Assembly (NCBI RefSeq): GCF_030272615.1
Contig: NC_081406.1
Location: 186,696,270 to 186,760,269 of the forward strand
Length of the DNA: 64,000 nucleotides
Reading direction: 5' to 3'
Origin: Cryptomeria japonica
Taxonomy: Eukaryota > Streptophyta > Pinopsida > Cupressales > Cupressaceae
Every line of letters starts with the position of its first letter. The first letter of the stretch is position 1. Of this stretch, positions 49,122 through 60,189 are shown piece after piece. Under the pieces are notes generated by a model. That model did no database searches, had not been told where the DNA came from, and worked only from the letters and a program-made list of their open reading frames with translations. Made by a program: the position numbers and the translations under genes.

Positions 49122-50949
49122 GAATTTTTCATGCATTATGATATTTTTCATCATATTTGTTCTACTTTGCACACTAATGATGTTTTGCAGGAATGTAATA
49201 TACAAGCACCTCCTAAGTCGGTAAGAGAATCTATTTCAAGTGTGCTATGTAATAGACATGATGGTTGCATTTATTATAAGATGCCTTGTTTGGAAGGTTC
49301 TTGTGCTATATGTGGTTGTTTGCAACATTTACCAAGATGCGTAAATTTGGAGAGCACACATGAAATTGGTATGAAACTAGTTTCTTTCGGAAAATACAAG
49401 ACAATCACATATGGAGTTAAAGATGGAAAAGATTTGAAGAGATGTGAGCCAGTGAAAAAATGATATATGTGTAGCTCAATTTATGAAAACGTTTCAAGAG
49501 AAACTAGTTTATGAGTACATAATGCATACACATAGAGCTTGATGGTTAGATGAGAAATTCAAGTTATGTAAGGACACATTTCCTCTTGGCACCATTGTCT
49601 CTATCGTTGATTTCACTGAAAATTATACACTACAACCTCAAAATGAAGTGCAATCCATGTATTATCACTCTACACAAGTTTCTATTTTTGTACACATAGA
49701 ATTCATGCATGCAGATGATAACACAGAGGAGGATAGAAAGGTTGTAAGATAGTATCACTTCTACATAAGTGATGATCATACTCATTCATTAGAGTTTGTA
49801 CAAGGATGCTTTAAAGTTCTCTATGATAGTTTAAGGGAAAGGAACATACGATATAATCGACACTTAATATGGTTAGATAATTGCACCACACAATTCAAGA
49901 ATGCAAGGATGTTTTATTGGTTGACAAGGACGTATATGACAAGCGGTGTACAACATTTTTGGAATTTCATTGACGCTAGGCATGGTAAGGGAGAGAACGA
50001 TGGTGCAGGAGCATGTGTGAAAAGAGCCCTAGCTAGGGAAGAATTGAAGTACGAAGGTGGTGCTGAGTTGATAGATGCAAAAACAATTGTACGATGGTGT
50101 AAGTCTACGATGGGTCCAGGTAATCCAGGTACATCAATGGTTTCATAGATATTTTTGGTTGATCATTGAATCTAACATTGAAAACTATCTACATTGTTGT
50201 ACAGTTGCAGGATCGAGTGACATGCACTCATTTATGAGTTCAAATTCAAGTTCACTGGTAATTTATACGAGACAGATGGTATGTTTTGGCTCTTCATGCC
50301 ATGTATTGTTTTTGGGAAGAATGTGAATCACAAGAGTGGGTTGAAAAATGGTCTTGTAGACCATTGGTTCCCATTGATTCATATCAAATTCCCAAAGCAC
50401 TACAATTGAGCCAGATGGAGACATTAGTGGATTTTGACCATGTATCCGACCTAGTGGATTCGGGAGATTTTTTGAGTTAATTTTTTGCAAGTATTCTTTT
50501 TGGTTCATTTTGTTGTACATCATACTTTACTTTTGGTATTAATTAACACTTTATAAAATGCAAGTCATGTGTATGCAATTGTTGCAGAAGAGAACAATGA
50601 AGAAGGAGCATATTACTATTTGTGTCGTTGTGTTGAGCCTAAAAGAAAATTGACAACCACAATCATTGATAGAGAGGGTATTGAGTATCCAATAGGGTCT
50701 GTTGTCGTGACAAGAACATGGCTTCAAAGATACCCTATCAAGAGTTCTGATGTTTGGTTGTTTGAGGACTTTGAAACACATAGACATATTCTTCATTTCT
50801 CTAACCTTGTTGTTGCAACAAATATTCATTTGATGAAGTATCGTGGTAGACCTCATAACAAGATTTTATGGAAAGTTCATGAATCTGACCACGAGGAAAT
50901 ACTTGACACAATACGGGTTAGGGACGATCCTAAAGGCTCACTTGATTGA
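49122..50949 (+). pseudogene. Transposase-like protein of unassigned superfamily, degraded, 5' part in gap
   Basis: Segments in several plus frames form one protein-like chain. 49,131-49,463 has a Cys-rich stretch (PCLEGSCAICGCLQHLPRC). The core has VDFTENY (Asp codon 49,609), LDNCTTQFKN (Asp codon 49,876) and HGKGENDGAGACVKRAL (Glu 49,993, Asp 49,999), a spacing of D-89-D-39-E or D-89-D-41-D that fits an RNase H-fold transposase. The frame shifts near 50,145, continues with TVAGSSDMHSFMSSNSSS, and ends with a block at 50,569-50,949 (YAIVAEENNEEGAYYYLCRC). Stops occur within the core, near 49,543 and 49,750. An intron may lie at about 50,480-50,570. I recall similar cores in unnamed plant and animal proteins, but cannot name the family. 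Confidence 0.65.
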
Positions 50950-50984
50950 TTCTATGGTTCAGAGTAGAATGATTTTGAGAATTT

Positions 50985-51400
50985 TGTATAAATCGTCGAC
51001 AAATTGTTCTATATTCATTTTTTGTATATATAAATTCCCATGAGGTGATCTTTACAAGTTTAGGGGCACAATTTTGTATATTTAAATGGCAATGAGCTGA
51101 TTTTTACATATGTACATGCCAAATTTTGTATATTAAAATGGCGATGAGCTGAATCGCACATATTGTAATGCAAAATTTTGTATAAAAGCCCAAGAGATGA
51201 TTTGTATATTAAAATGATGATGAGTTAAATCTCACATATTGTAATGCCAAATTTTGTATAAAAGCCCATGAGATGATTTCTAAGACATTTTTTTGTATAA
51301 TCAAATAGCCAAGAGTTGATTTGACCATATTTAGAGGCAAATTTTTGAATAATATGTGACAATGTTTTGTGACTATTTTGTGTGTCAATGTTTTGAGTAT
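50985..51400. repeat. Degenerate tandem repeat downstream of the plus gene
   Basis: About six diverged units of roughly 60 bases carry AATTTTGTATA and (A/G)TGA(G/T)CTGA or AGATGAT motifs. Coding potential is absent. It may represent the gene's 3' region. Confidence 0.6.
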
Positions 51401-51580
51401 ATGTGATGTGTCCCTAGTCAATCATGAGCATTCTTGATTCTTGTATAATCATGGAGAATTATTTGAGTCTTTATTGGGTCATAGGGGTCATAGATTGAGA
51501 CTAGATACAATTTGAGCAAAAAATGTCATTGTTGTCAAAAAATTGTCAAAAAAGTTGTCAAGCAACTTCTACATTGCGTC

Positions 51581-54110
51581 GGTATGGTATGACTCTTGAT
51601 GCTCCGACGCTTTGGGATGCATGAAAGGGGCATGCCTAGCATAAACCTGCCCACCTATAAGCGCTCGTGATGTCGGTTTGTGTACATGACGAATTGAATC
51701 AATTCTAGCCAATCTGGCAACTTTGCATTGCATGCAACTGACGATTTTTGTAGTAGGCGAAAAATTGCTACCAATTGAAAATGGCTCCGACTCATCAAAA
51801 ACTGAGACAGGACATTGTAGAGGAGCCTCACACGACCCCAAGAGTTCAAACAAATCGACCATATGTGTCCTAGATTTGAAGAAAAAGTCTGTCAAATTTT
51901 GACAATATTTTGGACTCAGGGCACTTGAGAGATCGCATCGGTACGATATGACTCTCGATGTTTCGACGCTTTGGGATGCATGACAGGGGCATGCCTAGCG
52001 TAAAATTTCCCACCCGGATGCGCACGCGACATCGGTTTGTGTACACGACGAACCAAATCAATTCTAGCCAATCTGGCAACTTTGCATTGCATGCAACTGT
52101 AGCGTCGTAAATTGTACGCACTTGCTAGGGTGGTACAATTTCACACCTAGTTTAGCACCCGTCTTGGCGCATTTTGCATTTTGCATTGCATTTCCCCTTT
52201 AGCACTTAATTAATTAAATTAATTAGGTCTAGGGTCTTATTTTATCATCTCCCATATCATAAAGTTGGGCCCTTTTCATTAAAGTGTGCCCCTTTCATTT
52301 TATTCTTCCAATACATCATTTAATCAAAAACCCTGATTAGGTCCTATTTTGAACTTGGGGGCTTGATTTCGGGGGTCAAAACATCTCAAAATCAGCTGTA
52401 ACTTCGAGATTCGCTCTAAAATCATCATATCCGATGGCCCTGAAAATTTGGTGAAAAGTTGTCGGGACCATGGCACCCGGCGTGCACATGGTCCTGGACA
52501 TTTTTCCCAAAATTTTAGGAGCGAGATCCAATCATAAAATAAAGCTTAACCCCAATAAATTGGCGGGAGATTCAATCTCTAGGTCGGCCAAAAGTTGAAA
52601 TTAAGACCTAGGGTTTCATATATAAGAGCTCTCTTTCTTCATTTGAAAGGATCCAGATTTTTGGTTTCAAGGGCCTTCTATGCAACGAAAGAGCAGATCT
52701 TTGAAGACTTCAACAACATTCAACATCCATCCATCAAGCATTCATCAATTTCATTCATCCATTTAGGGCTTTGAAGACATTGAAGAGCAATAGGGGATCA
52801 CCGACTGAAGATTGGCTTGTACCCCTCCCTTGGGGTTGGGTATGATTTCATGTTGTTTTCATGTCTTTTGCATAAGCTTCATTACATCATTTGTACTCAT
52901 GCTTTAGATCACTCTACATCTTGATTTGGAGCATTTACATTATCATTTACAAGCAATTAGGGTTTACTTTCTAGGTTGCTCTAGTTTTCTTACTTGCATT
53001 TTAGGATCTTGCACACACACACAAGGTCTGCACACACAACTTTTACTATACAACTTGGCTATTCGTGGAGGTGGAAATCACCAAAGCGGGGGTTTGACTA
53101 AGGCAAAACCCTATATAGCCGCCCTACAACCCTTTTCAGATATAAGTGCAGGTTTCAGGATTCGGACGACGCTGCAAGTTGCAGATCCGACGGAAGCAGA
53201 CTGAGACGGAACAACACACCAAATTGCAGAGAAAAAGACCAGGACAGGGGTGTGGGGCACCCTGGTCCTGCCAGGACAGGGGCGCTGGGCACCTTGGTCC
53301 CTGGGACAGGGGCGCTGGGCGCCCTGGTCATTCTGTCAGACAGTAGTTTTCAGCATTTTTGACAGCTTTCCAGGTTGCAAAACAGTAGTTTCTGGAGCAG
53401 TTTCAGGGGCAGAATCAGGACAGTGGCGCCCGCGCCCCCGTCTCGAACATTTTCATTCATATTTTAACACTGGGTACGCATTTACATTCTTATCTTGTCC
53501 TTGTGTTTACAACTTTCCATTGTTTAAGTTCAATTCTGCAATCTTGTTATTAGTTCATACTTGCACTTTGGGGTTAGGGATTGAACTTGCATCATTTTAT
53601 CTTTCAATTACAACAAAGGAATAGAAACCCTAATAGGTAGCCGTGGCTCTCTCTTCCACAAAAATAAGTAGCCAATTGTGTGATACCTCTAGGCTCTTTC
53701 GTATTCCACAAATGTGTGATTGAAAGTGAGATTAGGGCATGTTTGCTTAGTGTCACTTTCTCCCCCACACAGCAACTGACGGTTTTTGTAGCAGGCGAAA
53801 AAATGCTACCAATTGAAAATGGCTCCGAATCGTCAAAAACTAAGATAGGCCACTATAGAGGAGCCTCACGAGACCCCACAGGTTCAAATGGATCGACCAT
53901 ATGTGTTCTGGATTTGAAGAAACAGTCCGTCAAATTTTGACAATTTTTTGGACTCAGGGCACTTGAGAGATCGCACCGGTACGGTATGACTCTCGATGTT
54001 CCGGCGCTTTGGGATGCACAACAGGGGCATGCCTAGTGTAAACCTGCACACCCGGACACGCTCGCGATGTTGGTTTGTGCATACAACAAACAAAATTTGA
54101 CCATTGCGAG
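51581..54110. repeat. Tandem repeat of ~360-bp units, split by a solo LTR
   Basis: Units start at GGTATGGTATGACTC (51,581), GGTACGATATGACTC (51,940) and GGTACGGTATGACTC (53,979). The first interval is 359 bases. The second is 360 once the 1,674-base LTR and 5-base duplication are removed. The third unit is partial, ending about 54,110. Minus-strand ORFs in the units are parallel but do not resemble known proteins. Confidence 0.88.
52098..53771 (+). mobile_element. Solo LTR, 1,674 bp, with GCAAC target duplication
   Basis: TGTAGCGTCG...CCCCACACA has TG...CA ends. GCAAC occurs on both sides (52,093-52,097 and 53,772-53,776), and removing LTR plus one copy restores the ~360-bp unit. A TATA-type box (CATATATAAGAG, about 52,617) precedes a leader starting CTCTCTTTCTTC, so it reads on the plus strand. 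A short GC-rich repeat (GGACAGGGGCGCTGGGC) lies at 53,274-53,330. No internal region remains, the result of LTR-LTR recombination. Confidence 0.92.
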
Positions 54111-54163
54111 CATGAGGGTGCTCTCCCACCAAACACAAATTGTTGTTTATATTCATATTGTCA

Positions 54164-54455
54164 ATTTTTGTTGTTTATATTCATATTGTTGATTACATAT
54201 GCAAATATTCATTTAAATTTATAAAAGGGAAGCCACCAAATATAGTGAATACACAATAATGAATTGAATACAAGGAGTTTTGTAGGGTTAATTCAACATT
54301 TTAGAAATTTTATCAAATCATATTCCACGATTGCAATGTTTTATATCATATATTTTGTTGTTTATATTCATATTGTTGATTACATATGCAAATATTCATT
54401 TAAATTTATAAAAGGACAACCACAAAATACAACGAATACAAAATAATGAACTTAG
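54164..54455. repeat. Direct repeat, two ~100-bp copies
   Basis: TTGTTGTTTATATTCATATT followed by GTTGATTACATATGCAAATA and AAATTTATAAAAGG occurs from 54,167 and again from 54,356, with the same downstream AACCAC/AGCCACCAAAATA context. Confidence 0.8.
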
Positions 54456-54479
54456 TACACATTTATTGGATCGAATATC

Positions 54480-54816
54480 GATATATATATATACATATAT
54501 GTATATATATATACATATATGTATATATATATACATATATATATACATATATGTATACATATACATATATGTATATATATATACATATATGTATATATAT
54601 ATACATATATGTATATATATACATATATGTATATGTATATATATATACATATATGTATACATATATGTATATATATATGTATACATATATGTATACATAT
54701 ATGTATATGTATACATATACATATACATATATGTATATATATATACATATATGTATATGTATATATATATACATATATGTATATGTATACATATATATAT
54801 ACATATATATATATAC

Positions 54817-54851
<35 letters not shown>

Positions 54852-54853
54852 GA

Positions 54854-54898
<45 letters not shown>

Positions 54899-54931
54899 GT
54901 ATATATATACATATATATATGTATATATATG

Positions 54932-54980
<49 letters not shown>
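54480..54980. repeat. TA/TACA microsatellite, about 500 bp
   Basis: Continuous ATATATACATATATGTATAT-type sequence. Six overlapping Tyr/Ile/Thr-only reading frames in it are artefacts. Confidence 0.97.
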
Positions 54981-54982
<2 letters not shown>

Positions 54983-55114
54983 GCATGTCTGCCAAGTCAA
55001 TACAAGTATTACAAAAATGTGACATATGCCATGTCCAAATCGATATACAATAAAAATGTAGAATATATCTACATGTATTGGTCATTCTATGACCAAAACT
55101 AACACTATATGATC

Positions 55115-57719
55115 CTAAACTTGTGGTGGATCATCAAAATCAAACCTCTTCGATGCAGTACGCGGCTCTGTAGACGGCTGCAAAACCACAATTCAAAAGC
55201 CAAGTTAGAATTTTTTTGTAGAAAATAGTTCACAATTAACAACATAACTATGCATTTAACTTAAATTCCTTTGCAATTGAAATGTAGATTACCTCATCGG
55301 CTAATCTAGGAGCTAGTGTCTTTGCTCTCCTCTCCTTGTCACTCTCAGGAGTTTTCTTGAAGACATATTTAAATGGATCCACGTTATGGCCGTACCGCGA
55401 AGGGGTCTATTGTAGATTAAATGTACAATTAATACAATGTACTAACATAAATATATCAAAAACACTTAAAAGCTATAATATAGAGAACAATGATGTACCT
55501 GTGCCTGAGATTCTTCTCCAATGGACTGAGGATGGCTCACCATCGATGTAGAAACTGTTGCTATTACCTATACAAAAAATGTTCAAAGATTAAATATAAT
55601 TAATATAATGATAAGTATTGAAGGTTAAAAATAATTAATTTTACATATCAAACAAAAGTATACCGGATCTTGAGATGCTTCTCCAGTGCAAGGAGGAGGG
55701 TTCGCCATTGATGAAATAGGTATGGATATTTCCTGTATGAAAAAAATATAAGATTATAATATATCACAAGTTCACATGTACGCATGCATATAATCATGAA
55801 ATCAAGAAAATAAAGTAGAGATACATACCTCCGCCCTCTCTTGATCCACAAGTGAATCAGGTGCATTCAACAAATCCACTTAGCTCAATGGCCGCTATAC
55901 ATGTAAAATAGACAAAAAACACTAATCAATCTACAAACCCCAACTAATACTTGATTTCAAAATTTTCAAACAATTGTACAACTAAAAATGTGTTCAATTA
56001 CCTTCTTTCCATGTTTTGGCATCTTCAAGGAATTCTTTTTCTTAGGACGAGCCCTAGACCTAGAGGGGGTACCCTAAAAAAACAAAATTAACATGAGATA
56101 TTAGTACAGATAATAAATTAAACATAATTTTAAAAATCTAAAATGAAATGACTTGCATATTCCATCAAAACAATACATAAAAAGGGTTGTACAAAATATG
56201 ATACCGTATAGCCTTGTAGGCGAAAATCGATCGTTGAGAGCATGATGTTATCAATCTGGGACATTTCGTCCCCTGTCAACACCTACAAACCATAAATTGG
56301 ACCAAGAATTAAAGATAGTTAGTATATCTTGTATTTTTTTGAATTCAAAGTGTACTATTCTATTTTAACATGTTACAAAATTTATACCTCAGGCATCAAA
56401 GTTGCAACTATAGTAACTAGGAAAGGAGTATGGGATACCGTTGCTGCATCTTGAAAAGCATATTATTTGTCTCAATTTAAATAGATGTATAAATTAAAAT
56501 TCATTTATGTAATTACAAATTTAAAGTGACTGATAAATAAAATGCTATGAATTCAAATCAACACACCCGTGTCTGTGGCTCATGGGCAAACACCATGTCC
56601 ATCAACTCATCTGTTAGTGCAAAATCCTCAACCGTGTGGGCCTGACATCTACAACCACAAATCGTGCATAGATGAGATGAGGATCCATCTGCACCCGCTG
56701 CATCATCTATCCCCGAGCATATCCTTGAGCAACTGACACACATATGCTGGATGGGCTCTTTGTCGCCCTTTAATGGATCATCATTCAATACAATAGGGTG
56801 TGCTAATGACGTCCCATGCTGGATGATGGCACCAGTCAATTTTGTGGCCGCTTGAAGAGTCTGTAGCTCCATCGACTCTTTCAACTCTACTAGGACAACC
56901 TGATGCACCTTGGGTTTGGGTGCTAGAGGGTGGTGACTCTCCATGGGTAATCGCCTACGAGCTCCAGGTTTATCTTGGGTAGATCCACCACCTCTACCAT
57001 GGAAATCTCTCATGTCAAAATAGTTTGGGCACACATTGAGTACAAACTCACAATATACTTTTCTCAAAAAATATAATGGCACCTCATAATTATTACAAGG
57101 TGGATCATCAAAGACCATCCACCACCTCTGCCAAAAAAGATTCTTCATCTGCACATTGGTACACCAATGTATGGAAAACCTCTTTGCATTAAGAGGCAAT
57201 GACTGACCAATTTTGGGATCAACAAAAAGGGCACATATTTGTTGTTTAGTAATATTTTTGTTTTTTACTCCATTGTATGATAGCCCATCAACATAGAATC
57301 GACGACACCTATCCCTAAAGCTTCCCCATTTGGTAATTTGTGTAGAAACAACTATGGCACCACTAGCTAATGTTTCCAGGCTAGTGGCAAGGGATTGATG
57401 ATGGTAAAGTTCAAAAGTTTTCAATTTAACAATCAGTCTATTGATTTTAGACGTATTTTGTCCAACTGATTAATTAATTGCTCATGTGTTTCGAGTGTGC
57501 GGTCAAAAGGAGGAATTGGGGGTTGTTCTTATGTGTTTTTAGGAGGTGCATTTGGTTGTTCTTGTGGGTTTTCAGGAGGTGCATTTGGTTGTTCTCATTC
57601 TGGATTAGAAGAATTTGAAAAAACCTAATCAAAATTAATGAAATTAAATTCAAAATGTTAAACAAATTGAACAAACGGGAAAGAAAGACAAAAATAAACA
57701 AAAACTAACCTTGATCCAT
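55115..57719 (-). pseudogene. Unrecognised multi-exon gene of the DNA transposon, recently broken
   Basis: Inferred exons: 57,710-57,719 (ATGGATCAAG), ~56,566-57,624, 56,388-56,449, 56,205-56,282, 56,002-56,073, 55,829-55,894, 55,664-55,732, 55,499-55,567, 55,293-55,406, 55,115-55,177, nearly all with GT...AG introns. From 56,282 onward all junctions are phase 0. Exon 2 has WQRWWMVFDDPPCNNYEV and a Cys cluster (CVSCSRIC, CTICGCRC) that may bind zinc. Exon 5 is basic (SRARPKKKNS), an NLS candidate. Exons 7 and 8 (both 69 bases, pattern SSM..P....GE.SQ) look duplicated. Stops in exon 2 (about 57,425-57,600, plus a frameshift) and a TAA in exon 6 disable it. It could encode a DNA-binding accessory protein. 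Function unknown. Confidence 0.6.
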
Positions 57720-57847
57720 AGCTTGGAGGAAAAATCTAGCACCCCGTTCGCAGTTTAGGAGAGGAAATGAAAAAAAACGAAGTAAAAAACGCGCTATGGA
57801 TGGGTAAATGAGACCTAGTTTTTTCTAAAAACTTTTTTTACCAGGCA

Positions 57848-57975
57848 CCGCGTATGCGGTTATATTTGGATTATTAGCGCATACGCGCTCATTTTCCTAT
57901 GAGTAGCGCGTATGCGCTCATTTTCCTAGGCGTAGCGCGTACACACTCATTTTCCTAAAATCAACACGTACGTGC
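57848..57975. repeat. Right subterminal 29-bp array (5 units)
   Basis: Cores CGTAT, CATAC, CGTAT, CGTAC and CGTAC start at 57,851, 57,880, 57,909, 57,938 and 57,967, each 29 bases apart. Units carry CTCATTTTCCTA, matching the left array's third unit. Two further cores lie at 58,012 and 58,042. The array sits 130-260 bases upstream of the minus gene's ATG, so it may also serve in that promoter. Confidence 0.85.
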
Positions 57976-58079
57976 TATCTTCTCTAGGCTCGGGAAGAAC
58001 AAACCTAAGTGCATACATGAGAATTTCAAATTTTAAAACTGCGTACGCGTTGCTTTTTTTTCCATGTTTTTTTTGGGCG

Positions 58080-58118
58080 GTGTCCACTTTTTTGATCACC
58101 ATCTTTGTGCACATACCC
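58080..58118 (-). repeat. Right terminal inverted repeat
   Basis: The minus strand reads GGGTATGTGCACAAAGATGG, then TGATCAAAAAAGTGGACAC, matching the left terminus. Confidence 0.85.
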
Positions 58119-58122
58119 TCAT
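58119..58122. repeat. Right target site duplication TCAT
   Basis: TCAT directly after ...CATACCC; identical to 45,802-45,805. Confidence 0.75.
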
Positions 58123-59930
58123 CCAAAACCACTATGGGATAGGCTATCATGTTGCCTCATCATCATAGATGCCACCCACCATTAGGTGGAGTTTTTTTCG
58201 ATCATAAATTAGTGGTGGTTATGATCTAGAGGAGGAAAAGAGGAAAAATACAAAGGGGCAATAGTGAGCCTAAGAGGAAGTCCAAGAAGGAAAAGGAGTA
58301 GTAATAAGAATAGTGAAAGGTTAACTCATAACACACACAAATAGTTACCACTTTAGTTGTACTATTCCTTCCCCCTCTCCTTCTCATTTTCTAGTACATC
58401 CCCATCCTTTTCCATAAATTCACATTTACTCCTCTTCACTATTCAATTCTATCCTTATGTCTTATTTTTCTTATATGCATTTCCCCCTTCTCTAATCCCT
58501 CTCTTCAAACCATAGGCTCCCATCTAAAAAATATCTCAAGTTCCCTTGTGGGAACCCTTTATACAATCAACTCAAACTCTAATTCCCTTAGTGTTTTCAT
58601 CCATAACATCCCCTCCAAATAGGAAATAATTTTGTTCCCTAACTCCCTTTAGTTGGTGTGATGCTAAAAATGTGTGTCAAATAGGAATAAGAATGCACAT
58701 AAATGAGACAATAAAACAAAAATGGAAAGCAAATTTAAAAATACAAAATGAAACCAAACCATAAACCTTCCTTGAGATGTCCCATTTTCCTCTATTCTTG
58801 AGGACCTTGAAGGTGTTGGATTTTTTGGCTCTCAGTGGAGCAATGACCTCCAAAGTGGCAACTCAAGAGTTGAGTAGCTACTTCATGATTGATTGTGTAA
58901 ATGGTATGAAATGCAAATTGCCTATAGTAATGATGCTAAAACTATTAATGCAAGGGATCCTTATTGATCCAAAATGAGGGGTATTTATTGGAATTCCAAG
59001 GCCAAAGCTAAGGTGGAAAGAATCGATGGCCCATATTTGATCTGAAGATATCAAGGTCCAAGATTGAGGAAGTTGGAGAAGAGGTTGGAGAAAGGGACAC
59101 TTGTCATCTCTATGGTGACAAGTGTCAAGGAGCCTTTCTCATGAGAGAGCAAGTGTCCAAGGGAGGAGACATGTGGCGAAAGTGCCATGTGTCTCAAGGG
59201 GAGAATATCCAACCCATAAGAGGTTAGGATGTGCAAGAGGATAGGGTTAGTTAGACCCTAGGATTAGATAGAATGGGTTAGGTTAGGGGATGGTTAGGTC
59301 AAGTGGTCAAAAGTTAGGAGCCATGTGCTCATTTGAATTTAGAAATTCAAATAATTGGAAAATGGTAATTAATCTCAACAAACTTGAGTTTGTTAGTTTT
59401 AATTAGGGATTAGAAGAATTGATTTTAAATGGGGGGAGGATTAATTAATCAAAAAGGGATATGAAATGAACTATATAAATAAATCATGTAGATTTATTTA
59501 CTAGTAGATGAATAAGGGAATTAATCAAATTTTCTTGTGAATTCAATTAATTGGGAAGGGGGATTAATTAAATAACTATGTATTTAATTAATTATCTTCA
59601 GACCATTGAAGGGGGATTAATTAAATAACTGTGTATTTAATTAATTATCTTCAGACCATTTTTAGGTGTATACATTTTTCCCATCTTTGAAGCGATGTGT
59701 GACGACGTGTTGGTTCAAAGAAAACTTGATTGATGATGTTGTTGTTATTGATTTTGATAGGACGCAGATTTGATCTTGATTTCGATGCGGATTCGGTTTC
59801 GATATGATATTGATTCGATTTGAGATGATAAATCTCGATATGATGCGGATTTGATGCGGTTTTGATTTTGAGATGACAAATCATGATATGGTGCCCCAGG
59901 CAATTACTGATAGATTTTGATGTGAGGATG
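58123..59930. other. Unassigned region, perhaps including an LTR of the Tat element
   Basis: No credible gene. A perfect 11-bp stem (GACACTTGTCA at 59,096 and TGACAAGTGTC at 59,116, loop 9) is present. A 53-bp unit is tandemly duplicated (59,555-59,607 and 59,608-59,660, GAAGGGGGATTAATTAAATA). On the minus strand a purine run (CGAGGGGGCA, about 59,930) may be the PPT of the gypsy element to the right, which would make lower coordinates its 3' LTR. LTR ends were not found. Confidence 0.4.
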
Positions 59931-60189
59931 CCCCCTCGGGAGATGAATCGAATAATTTTTCAACGTTTTTGAATTTTTCGCGATTTTTTTATTTTTTTGA
60001 GAGTTTTGAAATTTTTACGATTTTTAATGATTTTCTGATTTTTAGATATTTTCAGAGTTGATCCCATTCATTTCCCAATAAGAAATTTGAAAACACTGCC
60101 CTGCCAGGTTGATTAGTTGATTAGATGATTGAAAATATGGAAAAAAATACCACCAAAATGGCCCACTTTGAGTTTAAAAAGGTGAATTC

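Larger units (their letters stand above)
45806..58118. mobile_element. Large two-gene DNA transposon, superfamily unassigned
   Basis: Ends are inverted repeats (45,806-45,854 and 58,080-58,118) starting GGGTA(A/T)GTGCACAAAG. TCAT directly repeats on both sides (45,802-45,805 and 58,119-58,122), a 4-bp target duplication. Both subterminal zones hold arrays with an exact 29-bp period. Inside are a transposase-like gene on the plus strand and a multi-exon gene on the minus strand, convergent. The interior has CT-rich and TA-rich tracts, a ~360-bp tandem repeat with a nested solo LTR, and a 500-N gap, so true length is uncertain. Four-base duplications are known for Sola, Chapaev and Ginger elements; none is confirmed here. 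Confidence 0.8.

Noticed and set aside
48241-49224. ORFs of 224-327 codons spanning the gap
   Set aside because: Most residues are N placeholders and the rest is CT-rich sequence.
51569-54156. Parallel minus-strand ORFs in each ~360-bp unit
   Set aside because: Similarity between them follows from DNA tandem repetition; ends differ, no motif recognised, and the DNA changes show no sign of coding constraint.
54396-55102. Several 128-229 codon ORFs in both strands
   Set aside because: They are Tyr/Ile/Thr/Cys/His-only translations of a TA/TACA microsatellite.
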